In this document: piece after piece, positions 57,228 through 64,000 of the stretch | Layout: every line of letters starts with the position of its first letter | Numbering within the stretch: the stretch's first letter is position 1 | Source of the DNA: [Pantoea] beijingensis | Lineage (GTDB): Bacteria > Pseudomonadota > Gammaproteobacteria > Enterobacterales > Enterobacteriaceae | NCBI RefSeq assembly: GCF_022647505.1 | Contig: NZ_CP071409.1 | Span: 2,666,001-2,730,000 of the forward strand | DNA length: 64,000 nucleotides | Direction of reading: 5' to 3' | Made by a program: the position numbers and the translations under genes | The notes under the pieces: model-generated | Seen by the model: only the letters and a program-made list of their open reading frames with translations | Told to the model about the DNA's origin: nothing | The model's database searches: none

Positions 57228-57725
57228 TTACGGCTGTTTAGGCGCCAGGGCAGACAGCTCGCTGCGCAGTTCCGCGCTGAGCGCGGGTTCAAGCAGGATT
57301 TTTTCCAGCTCTTTGCGGAAGGCCTGGTTATCCAGCAGGTTCGCTTTGAGGTCGCGGAGGAGATTGCGCATGGCCAGCATGGCTTTAAGCTGGGGTATCT
57401 GGCGGGCCACCTGTTCCGGGGTGAAATCGTTGATATCGCGGAAGGCCAGGCTGATATTTTCTTCGCTGCCGTCAGCGGCCAGCGTATTTTTAACGGTGAG
57501 ATTCACTTTTGGGGAATATTCGGAAAGAACACTGTTAAAGTTATTTTTATTAATATTAATTTTACTGCGCTCAGCTAACGGCGCGCTTTCCTGTCCGTTG
57601 CTGAAATCGCCGGTGACCAGTAGCTTCAGCGGCAGTTCTGTTTTCTTACTCGCCCCGCCGGTATGCAGGTCCAGTTTTAAATTAATACGTGCTTTTGGTA
57701 TCTCTTTCTGGAAGCTGTCGCTCAT
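57228..57725 (-). CDS. tssB: T6SS contractile sheath small subunit TssB (VipA)
   Basis: 165 aa: PKARINLKLDLHTGGASKKTELPLKLLVTGDFSNG, the standard VipA N-terminus, and RDINDFTPEQVARQIPQLKAMLAMRNLLRDLKANL. It dimerises with TssC to form the sheath. It is the first gene of the first T6SS operon, preceded by a long AT-rich region. GAGGGAA precedes ATG 57725. Confidence 0.96.
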   Translation of the reverse strand: MSDSFQKEIPKARINLKLDLHTGGASKKTELPLKLLVTGDFSNGQESAPLAERSKININKNNFNSVLSEYSPKVNLTVKNTLAADGSEENISLAFRDINDFTPEQVARQIPQLKAMLAMRNLLRDLKANLLDNQAFRKELEKILLEPALSAELRSELSALAPKQP

Positions 57726-58213
57726 AATTCCCTCTGTTTATCGCTGCAATAATAGTTTCTTACTACACGTCCCTGAGCGCGATAATAGAGCAAAATCATA
57801 TTGCCAATCAAATTTAAAGATCTAAAACCTGCAATTGGAAAAATCTCAAGAACCTTCCACCACCTTTACTAAAACATAAAAAACTTTAAGAATTAAATTA
57901 AACGATACATATAACTAATAAAAAAATAAAATTGAAACTTTACCCCAATAAACATGAATAAACTTTATTTTTATATTTAAAACATAAAAACATTGTTCTA
58001 TATCAATGATATATTCAAAAAATACCCGAAAAGAAATATGCCAATAAAGATAACCCGTCAAAATAAATTGATAGTGAGGATGAAAAAGATGAGTGAAGTT
58101 AATAGAAGGTATAAGTAAAAAATGATATTGATAAGACATGCATTATGCATGTCACAATGCTGTCAATATATCTGCCAATTGCAGTAAGGAGAAATAGGAT
58201 ATTAAAGATCTGC
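57726..58213 (-). promoter_or_regulatory. AT-rich T6SS promoter region
   Basis: Nearly 490 bp without a supported gene and very AT-rich between about 57780 and 58200, the sort of DNA that H-NS-type proteins bind. On the minus strand a TTGACA -35 element (58166-58161) lies just upstream of a perfect palindrome overlapping a -10-like TAATGC. Transcription from here would give tssB a leader of about 400 nt. A 74-codon AT-driven frame (57915-58139) is not credible as a gene. Confidence 0.45.
58135..58153. promoter_or_regulatory. Perfect 19-bp palindrome, candidate operator
   Basis: GACATGCATTATGCATGTC has two perfect nine-base arms around one base. On the minus strand it lies eight bases after a TTGACA hexamer, overlapping the expected -10, so a repressor bound here would block a promoter aimed at tssB. 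I cannot name the regulator. Confidence 0.45.
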
Positions 58214-58256
58214 ACTGCCGGGAGCCTGACCTAAGAAGGGGCGTTTTCCCGGCAGT
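58214..58256 (-). terminator. Inverted repeat downstream of aroG (distal)
   Basis: ACTGCCGGGA (58214-58223) and TCCCGGCAGT (58247-58256) are perfect ten-base arms with a 23-base loop, about 120 bp after the aroG stop. The loop is long, so this may be an operator or attenuator rather than a terminator. Confidence 0.4.
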
Positions 58257-58293
58257 GAGCATATTTTTATAAAGTAAATAGTTTTTGGAGCTG

Positions 58294-58321
58294 TCCCTAA
58301 GTTGGGTATCAAACTTAGGGA
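58294..58321 (-). terminator. Inverted repeat downstream of aroG (proximal)
   Basis: TCCCTAAGTT (58294-58303) pairs with AACTTAGGGA (58312-58321) around an eight-base loop, 55 bp after the aroG stop. No T run follows on the aroG strand, so this is probably the aroG terminator, with low certainty. Confidence 0.45.
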
Positions 58322-58375
58322 ATGTCTTTTAAGAGTAGATAATGTTCAGCTCGAGGGATAACCCCGCCGAATGTC

Positions 58376-59431
58376 TTATCCCATACGGCGCGTGTTGACT
58401 GCGTCCGCTAGCTGGCGCAGTAACTTCTCGGTGTCATCCCAGCCAATGCAAGCATCAGTAATGCTTTTACCATAGACCAGCGGTGTACCGCTCTCCATGC
58501 TTTGGTTACCCTCGACCAAATGGCTTTCAATCATGACGCCGATAATCGCTTTTTCACCACCCGCGATCTGTGCGGACACATCGTCACCGACCAGCATCTG
58601 CTTTTGAAACTGCTTGCTGCTGTTAGCATGGCTGAAATCAATCATCACCTGCTGCGCCAGTCCAGCCTTTTCCAGACCATTTTTCACCGCAGTGACATGA
58701 TGAGCGCTGTAGTTCGGTTCTCTGCCACCGCGTAAAATGATATGGCAGTCACTGTTACCTTTGGTTTCAACAATGGCCGAATGACCATATTTGGTCACGG
58801 AGAGAAAACAGTGTGGCGCGCTGGCAGCATTAATCGCGTCAATCGCCACCTTAATAGTGCCATCCGTTCCATTTTTGAATCCAACCGGGCAGGACAGCCC
58901 AGAAGAGAGTTCACGGTGCACCTGAGATTCAGTGGTACGCGCACCAATTGCCCCCCAGCTCATCAGGTCAGCCAGGTACTGTGGCGTAATCATATCCAGG
59001 AACTCGCCAGCCGCAGGCAAGCCGCTATCATTGATATCCAGCAATAGCTTACGCGCAATACGCAGTCCATCATTAATCTGAAAGCTTTCGTCCATATAAG
59101 GATCGTTAATGAGCCCTTTCCAGCCCACCGTGGTGCGTGGTTTTTCAAAATACACCCGCATCACCACTTCCAGTGAATCACTAAGCTCTTGCCGCAGTTT
59201 TATCAAACGCGCACCGTATTCTTTCGCCGCGTCGATATCATGAATCGAACACGGGCCGATCACCACCAGCAGGCGGTCATCCTTTTTTTTAAGAATATTG
59301 TGAATCGCCTTACGAGCACGAGAAACCGTTTGAGCTGCTTTTTCAGTGGCGGGGAATTTCTCAAGCAGCGCAACCGGAGGAAGAAGTTCCTTTATCTCTT
59401 TGATTCTTAGGTCATCATTCTGGTAGTTCAT
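58376..59431 (-). CDS. aroG: 3-deoxy-7-phosphoheptulonate synthase AroG (Phe-sensitive DAHP synthase)
   Basis: The first enzyme of the shikimate pathway, condensing PEP and erythrose 4-phosphate; 351 aa. It matches E. coli AroG closely: MNYQNDDLRIKEIKELLPPVALLEKFPAT, VIGPCSIHD (metal-site Cys) near 60, VYFEKPRTTVGWKGLINDP near 93, and SHANSSKQF near 268. Start ATG 59431 is fixed by alignment; the frame extends upstream to 59548 without homology. I see no confident TyrR box upstream. It is the right border of the T6SS island. Confidence 0.96.
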   Translation of the reverse strand: MNYQNDDLRIKEIKELLPPVALLEKFPATEKAAQTVSRARKAIHNILKKKDDRLLVVIGPCSIHDIDAAKEYGARLIKLRQELSDSLEVVMRVYFEKPRTTVGWKGLINDPYMDESFQINDGLRIARKLLLDINDSGLPAAGEFLDMITPQYLADLMSWGAIGARTTESQVHRELSSGLSCPVGFKNGTDGTIKVAIDAINAASAPHCFLSVTKYGHSAIVETKGNSDCHIILRGGREPNYSAHHVTAVKNGLEKAGLAQQVMIDFSHANSSKQFQKQMLVGDDVSAQIAGGEKAIIGVMIESHLVEGNQSMESGTPLVYGKSITDACIGWDDTEKLLRQLADAVNTRRMG

Positions 59432-59726
59432 ATCATTTCCATTCATTTCTTTGCTTAATGTGCATCGGGCGCAACCGGACCAATTTAGCCTTTCAGGGCC
59501 CTGCTGTAAATTGACTTTGATCCTTAGAAGTGCATCACAAATTTGCATTCCTGAGGTTGTTTACTACACTTTTAATCGTTAGCGCTTTAAAAATTGATAT
59601 TTACACAATAATTATCCAGTTTATCTGGATTATCTATTTTTTTATTTCACCAATATCATCCTTTCTTATTGAAACTGCCGTATCAGGTTTGCTCGGCAAC
59701 GAATCATAATTAACAGGAGCATAATG

Positions 59727-60062
59727 ATGAATAAGTTTGCAATCGTATTTCTGACCGCCGCAATGACGTTAGGGAGTGGTGCTGTGATGGCCGCAAGCAA
59801 TGATGGTAATGCTAACCAAGCTGCGGACGCGGGAGCAAAAGCAGGGGGAGCAAAAGAAAATATCGCGCCTTCCGGTGTCAATAATGACAAAATTAACAAC
59901 ACGGGCAGTGATACCAGCAATTCGACCATGGGCAGTAGCGATAGCAATATGTCTGCCGATCAGGTCCATAAGAACGCCGAATGTAAAGACGGCAAGTGCC
60001 CTGACGTTAATAAAAAAGTGGGTAACGATGCCGATACCCAAACAGACGGCACAACGCAGTAA
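59727..60062 (+). CDS. ybgS: YbgS, homeobox-like/periplasmic small protein
   Basis: 111 aa with a signal peptide (MNKFAIVFLTAAMTLGSGAVMAA, cleavage near residue 23) and a mature part rich in Asn, Asp and Ser ending CKDGKCPDVNKKVGNDADTQTDGTTQ, as in E. coli YbgS. Function unknown. ATG 59727 is seven bases after AGGAG; ATG 59724 is also possible. The position between aroG and zitB is conserved. The 292-bp aroG-ybgS gap contains only promoter-like AT-rich DNA. Confidence 0.9.
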   Translation: MNKFAIVFLTAAMTLGSGAVMAASNDGNANQAADAGAKAGGAKENIAPSGVNNDKINNTGSDTSNSTMGSSDSNMSADQVHKNAECKDGKCPDVNKKVGNDADTQTDGTTQ

Positions 60063-60074
60063 CCTTTCCCGACG

Positions 60075-60094
60075 GGAGAGCTTCGGCTCTCCTT
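60075..60094 (+). terminator. ybgS terminator
   Basis: GGAGAGC (60075-60081) and GCTCTCC (60086-60092) close a TTCG tetraloop, followed by TTTGC, 12 bp after the ybgS stop. Confidence 0.75.
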
Positions 60095-60160
60095 TGCATT
60101 TTGTTGCATCCCTTTACCGGTCCGCTATGCTGAGCGTCTTGATTCTATTCGGGCATCATC

Positions 60161-60757
60161 ATGGCCACTTTGTTGTTAATCGACGATCATCCTTTAGTAC
60201 AGGTTGCGCTTGAAGCCGCCATTTTACGATCCCCCATTCCTCTTCAGCTTACCGCCGTGAGCAGCGAACAACAGGCTCGCGATTATTTGCGTGAAAACCG
60301 CGTCGATTTAATTATTCTGGATATTAGTTTGCCTGACAGCGACGGTCTGGAGCTGCTCCGGCGTATTAAGCACCGCGATGAGACACAGGACGTATTGATT
60401 TACTCCGCACAGGAAGAACGTATTTACCAGCGTATGGCTGAAACTGCGGGCGCAGCGGGTTTTATTGTGAAACGCCAGCCGATGGAGCAACTTCTGGCGG
60501 CAATTCTGGCTATTTTAGGAGGTAAGACGGCTTTTTCAGGCGCAGACGATCGGCAAGATAATGCACGCGTCATTCCCCTAACGGCAAAAGAATTGCAAAT
60601 TCTGGCATTGCTGGCCCGTGGCCTGTCTAACTTACAAATCGCCAGCCAATTGCACATCAGCAATAAAACCGTCAGTACCCATAAAAAGAATATTTTTGAT
60701 AAAACAGGCGCAACCTCCGTGTTGGACCTTGCCGCTATCTGGAAAGCGCAGCCGTGA
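60161..60757 (+). CDS. LuxR/FixJ-family response regulator (EvgA/BvgA-like)
   Basis: 198 aa. The receiver domain has the acidic pair DDHP at 8-11, phospho-acceptor Asp54 in LIILDISLPDSDG, and the switch lysine in FIVKRQP near 104; the C-terminal LuxR-type helix-turn-helix (about 138-195) has LTAKELQILALLARGLSNLQIASQL and NKTVSTHKKNIFDK. Architecture and pairing with the following hybrid kinase resemble EvgA-EvgS and BvgA-BvgS. It overlaps the kinase gene by 4 bp. No clear Shine-Dalgarno is visible. The target genes are unknown. Confidence 0.88.
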   Translation: MATLLLIDDHPLVQVALEAAILRSPIPLQLTAVSSEQQARDYLRENRVDLIILDISLPDSDGLELLRRIKHRDETQDVLIYSAQEERIYQRMAETAGAAGFIVKRQPMEQLLAAILAILGGKTAFSGADDRQDNARVIPLTAKELQILALLARGLSNLQIASQLHISNKTVSTHKKNIFDKTGATSVLDLAAIWKAQP

Positions 60758-63700
60758 TCCTTCGCTATTTATTACCGCTATTGCTGCTCTTCAGCGTAAC
60801 AGGTCAGGCATCCTATCGCGCAGTCAGTACACTTTCGTTACCGCAGCAGGTCGTTCCGTCTGCACAAATTAGGCCATGGCAAGGTAAAATGCTGCGGGTA
60901 GGCATTCTCCGTGACAATAGCGCACCGTGGAATATGGTCGTTGGTGACGATCTTTATGGTATTAATGCCGACTACCTCGCGGCAATCAGCCACAGTGCCG
61001 GGTTACAGTTCAGGATTGAAGGCTACTCCTCCTGGACAGCGATGTTGCACGCACTCCAACAAGATCAACTTGATCTTTTGTTTGGCGTGCCACAACGTTC
61101 ACTTCCCTCAAATTTTTATGCAACTCCGTCATGGTATGACAGCCCGTTACGCATTTATCGTAATCGCAGCAATCAACGTTCAGTCATGTTTAACTCGACT
61201 GACGCCCGTATTGCGATTAGTCGTGCGACACGAGAACGCGTTAATCCCTTATTCGCGCAACACCACCAATGGCGGGTGCTCGATAGCGATCTGCAGGCTC
61301 TTTATACCCTACTGAATAAACAAAACGATTACGTTGTCGCAGATGAAACCAGCGCCAGCTTTTTGCTGGACCAGCTACAGCAGGGACAAATTTACCAAAT
61401 TGAGTCACCTCTTGACCCAGGATTACTCCATTTACAGGCCATCACCCGAGATGTAAAGCTGACCCGCGCGCTCGAAAGTGTGATGCGTCAGCTGCCCATG
61501 GACATAGTGAATGATATCCAGGGGCGGTGGAGCCGTCCGCTGCCACGTTATCTGGATACCAATACCGCACGCCTCACCCCAATGGAAAGTGAGTGGATGG
61601 TGCAACATCCGGTCATCACCTACGCCGCCCTGGCCGATGATTATCCCTGGAGCTATCGCACAATTAAAGGCGAAGCCAGCGGTTATAGCGTCGAATTACT
61701 GAACGCTATTGGGCAAAATACCGGGTTGCGTTTTCAGCCATACTGGGTAGCAAATGCCCAACAGGCCAGTGCCCTTATTCAACAACAGCGGGCTCAACTT
61801 CAATTAATGAAGCCGCTGACTGGTGATGCTGAGATACAGGACAGCCACACAGTGCCCATTTGGCGCGCACTCTGGGGAGTTTACGTGGGTAATACCGCAC
61901 GGCGTATCGTCGGTTGGCAGGATTTACAGGGTTTACGCATTGGCGTACGACGGGGGGATATTGCCCGCCAACTGGTGCCTGAATCCCTCAGCATAACGCC
62001 TTACGATGAGGGAAAATCACTGTACGATGCGCTGACAAACGGTCAGTTAGATGCGGTGGTGGATAATGTTCTCTCCGCACGCTGGCTCATTCAGACGCGC
62101 TATAACGGGAGCGTGCATCTTGCCTTTGCCGCAAGTGATACCGCGTGGCCGATTGCAATCGGCGTTTCACCTCAGCAACCGTTACTGCGGGCCATTATGG
62201 ACAAAGGATTACAACAGATCCCTGCCGCTACGCAGCAGCGTATGCGGGATAACTGGAGCAACAACGTCCAACTGTCATCCGGTAGCGAGAACAACATGCG
62301 TCCGGTCTCGTTATTTATGCTGGTAACGGCATTATTTGCCATCGCTTTCCTGCTGATTTTACTCGTGCGTCGCTACCTGCAGCAGCGACGTGATGCACAT
62401 CAACGGCGTCAGTTAGAACAGCAACGCGAAGAGGCAGATCGCGCTAACCGGATGAAAAGTCAGTTCCTGGCAACGGTTAGCCATGAACTAAGAACGCCAA
62501 TGCAGGCGATCCTTGGACTGCTGGAAATGGAGGTCGCTCGGCAACCTCAGGTACATAATCTGACAGTGATTCATAGCAGTGCCTTATCACTTATGACACT
62601 GCTTAACGATCTACAGGACCATGCCAAGATTGAAAATAATACCTTTACCCTCGCACTGCAGGCCGTTGATCTTGAATATTGGTTGAATCAACTGAGCGAT
62701 TTTTATCATCCACTGATGCGCCACGATGGGCCTGCTTTTCGGGTTCGTGCGCTTTCAGCGCTGCCTACTCGAGTGATGCTCGATATTGAACGGCTGCAGC
62801 AAATTGCCAATAATTTGATCGGCAACGCCATTAAATTTACGCACAGTGGTGAGATCCTGCTTACGCTGGACGCGCTTGATGAGCAGATTTGCCTGCAGGT
62901 TCAAGATAGCGGGACAGGTATTCCCGCTGATGAACAGCAGCGTTTATTTGAACCCTGGTATCAGACACCTTCCGGTAAAGCGCTGTCAATTCAGGGAAGT
63001 GGTTTAGGCTTATCGATCTGCCGTGAGATTGTAACACGCATGGGGGGGAGCATTACCCTGCATTCCCTGCCGGGAAGGGGCACAACGGTCCGCGTGCTAT
63101 TGCCACTGGTTATGGCCGAAGAAAGGGATAATGAGACAACCCCACCACCGAACCTGCGTAATGCTCCATCCCTCGCAGGGCTTCGCGTGGCTATTGTTGA
63201 CGATCATCCGACAAATCTTCTGGTCATGCAGCAGCAGCTGGCCCACTGCGGCGTAGCGGCTGAAACATACAGGTGTGGTCGTGCGTTGCTTCGCGCCAGC
63301 GCTGAGAAACCATTTGATGTATTGTTTATTGATTACAATATGCCCCATCCTGATGGGAGGACGGTGGCACGTATTTTGCGAAGGCGAGAGCGTCATCAGT
63401 TGCAGAAAACCACACTGGTTCTCTGTTCAGCGGATGCTCAGGCGTTAGCGCTCTCAACATCATTACAATTCGCCGATCGTGTATTACTAAAACCCGTTTC
63501 GCTGACAGCGATCGAAAGTGCATTGCAGAGTCATAACAATGATCCTTTTAGCGATCTCGACCAACAAATTAAGCGTCTGGCAAATCAGCAAGCGAGCTTT
63601 GTACCGCGCATTGTGTCAACGCTGATTAGCACCCTGCAAAGCGATCGCGATGCATTAGAACAGGCTCTTACTCAGCAGAATTGGTCAATGATTGAGAAAA

Positions 63701-63888
63701 TCGCCCATCGCATGAAGGGGAGTTGGTTACTGTTAGGCTATTCGTCCGGCGAGAGGCTTTGTCAGCAGATGGTAGAAAATGCGAAAAAGCACGCGGATAG
63801 CACGCCTGACTGGAATTTATTGATATTATTAACTAATAGATTACTCACAAAACTGGAAAATTATGGCACATCAACATTCGCACGCTGA
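60754..63888 (+). CDS. Hybrid sensor histidine kinase of the EvgS/BvgS type
   Basis: 1044 aa. A signal peptide ([15 protein letters not shown]) is followed by two tandem periplasmic solute-binding-like (Venus flytrap) domains (about 45-265 and 285-505), a transmembrane helix near 520-540, a coiled linker directly joined to the HisKA domain (His577 in SHELRTPMQ), HATPase ([32 protein letters not shown]), a receiver (Asp860 in [13 protein letters not shown]) and a C-terminal Hpt domain (His985 in HRMKGS). No PAS domain is evident between helix and HisKA, unlike BvgS. It should phosphorylate the upstream regulator by a four-step relay. The 3' end overlaps zitB by 26 bp. Confidence 0.9.
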   Translation: MILRYLLPLLLLFSVTGQASYRAVSTLSLPQQVVPSAQIRPWQGKMLRVGILRDNSAPWNMVVGDDLYGINADYLAAISHSAGLQFRIEGYSSWTAMLHALQQDQLDLLFGVPQRSLPSNFYATPSWYDSPLRIYRNRSNQRSVMFNSTDARIAISRATRERVNPLFAQHHQWRVLDSDLQALYTLLNKQNDYVVADETSASFLLDQLQQGQIYQIESPLDPGLLHLQAITRDVKLTRALESVMRQLPMDIVNDIQGRWSRPLPRYLDTNTARLTPMESEWMVQHPVITYAALADDYPWSYRTIKGEASGYSVELLNAIGQNTGLRFQPYWVANAQQASALIQQQRAQLQLMKPLTGDAEIQDSHTVPIWRALWGVYVGNTARRIVGWQDLQGLRIGVRRGDIARQLVPESLSITPYDEGKSLYDALTNGQLDAVVDNVLSARWLIQTRYNGSVHLAFAASDTAWPIAIGVSPQQPLLRAIMDKGLQQIPAATQQRMRDNWSNNVQLSSGSENNMRPVSLFMLVTALFAIAFLLILLVRRYLQQRRDAHQRRQLEQQREEADRANRMKSQFLATVSHELRTPMQAILGLLEMEVARQPQVHNLTVIHSSALSLMTLLNDLQDHAKIENNTFTLALQAVDLEYWLNQLSDFYHPLMRHDGPAFRVRALSALPTRVMLDIERLQQIANNLIGNAIKFTHSGEILLTLDALDEQICLQVQDSGTGIPADEQQRLFEPWYQTPSGKALSIQGSGLGLSICREIVTRMGGSITLHSLPGRGTTVRVLLPLVMAEERDNETTPPPNLRNAPSLAGLRVAIVDDHPTNLLVMQQQLAHCGVAAETYRCGRALLRASAEKPFDVLFIDYNMPHPDGRTVARILRRRERHQLQKTTLVLCSADAQALALSTSLQFADRVLLKPVSLTAIESALQSHNNDPFSDLDQQIKRLANQQASFVPRIVSTLISTLQSDRDALEQALTQQNWSMIEKIAHRMKGSWLLLGYSSGERLCQQMVENAKKHADSTPDWNLLILLTNRLLTKLENYGTSTFAR

Positions 63889-64000
63889 AGGAAACAGCAA
63901 TAAAAATCGCCTGCTGGCCGCGTTTTCGATCACCGCTGTTTTTATGGTGGCGGAGGTGATTGGTGGGATTATTTCTGGCTCGCTGGCGCTTCTGGCCGAT
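63863..64000 (+). CDS. zitB: ZitB, CDF-family zinc efflux protein (5' part; runs off the right edge)
   Basis: 46 codons visible: [21 protein letters not shown]..., with the His-rich start and first transmembrane helix (SGSLALLAD) of E. coli ZitB, a proton-coupled zinc exporter of the inner membrane. ATG 63863 lies inside the last codons of the sensor kinase gene, with only a weak GGA site, so its translation is probably coupled to the two-component operon. Confidence 0.9.
   Translation, partial: MAHQHSHAEGNSNKNRLLAAFSITAVFMVAEVIGGIISGSLALLAD

Noticed and set aside
57915..58139. 74-codon minus-strand frame upstream of tssB
   Set aside because: It lies in very AT-rich DNA, its composition is dominated by Ile, Phe and Tyr, it has no ribosome site, and it overlaps the candidate operator.
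58160..58185. Sigma-54-like TGGCAG-N5-TTGAC on the minus strand upstream of tssB
   Set aside because: The essential GC of the -12 element is GA here; a sigma-70 reading with TTGACA fits better.

Overview
The window is chromosomal DNA of a gammaproteobacterium of the order Enterobacterales. The backbone order zitB-ybgS-aroG-gpmA-galMKT-modFE-acrZ-modABC-ybhA-pgl-ybhB-bioA/bioBFCD-uvrB is that of Escherichia coli, and most backbone proteins align with E. coli over their full length from memory. An Erwinia/Pantoea-type genus (Erwiniaceae) is my best guess. It rests on galE being absent from the gal operon, on the accessory genes in the backbone junctions, and on the T6SS between gpmA and aroG; the genus is an inference.

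Layout. 1-2.6 kb: 5' part of uvrB, its LexA box, a group of DnaA boxes, and a lone urea-transporter-type ATPase gene behind what looks like an NtrC/sigma-54 promoter. 2.6-7.6 kb: the divergent biotin operons bioBFCD and bioA around a BirA operator. 7.7-9.9 kb: curA-like reductase, DJ-1/PfpI protein and ybhB. 10-15 kb: pgl, ybhA, modABC with a ModE box, acrZ. 15.1-19.5 kb: a complete trehalose module (treR, treB, treC) placed between acrZ and modE. 19.6-22.6 kb: modE, modF and an isochorismatase-fold gene where E. coli has galE. 22.8-26.9 kb: galTKM and gpmA.

27.1-57.7 kb: a type VI secretion (T6SS) island, entirely on the minus strand. tssB, tssC, tssK, tssL, an OmpA-domain gene and hcp form a first operon ending in a strong terminator. 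It is followed by a 67-codon gene that looks like clpV with its whole interior deleted, then vgrG1, a broken gene, and a 932-aa predicted peptidoglycan hydrolase with three lytic-type modules between two secreted candidate immunity proteins. PAAR, a two-TM protein, tssM, tssF, tssG and tssJ come next, then vgrG2, a DUF4123 chaperone, a tandem array of three DUF3304-type membrane proteins with two truncated effector heads, and a Tle1-like (DUF2235) phospholipase whose C-terminus is frameshifted. I find no intact tssA, tssE or tssH (clpV) here. The island therefore encodes baseplate, sheath, membrane complex, tube, spikes and two effector modules, but lacks the sheath-recycling ATPase locally.

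57.7-64 kb: an AT-rich promoter region, aroG, ybgS, an EvgA/EvgS-type response regulator and hybrid sensor kinase pair, and the start of zitB, which overlaps the kinase gene.

The most interesting points are the clpV deletion remnant, the three-module effector, the duplicated immunity/truncated-effector array, and the orphan urtE-like gene that retains a nitrogen-control promoter.
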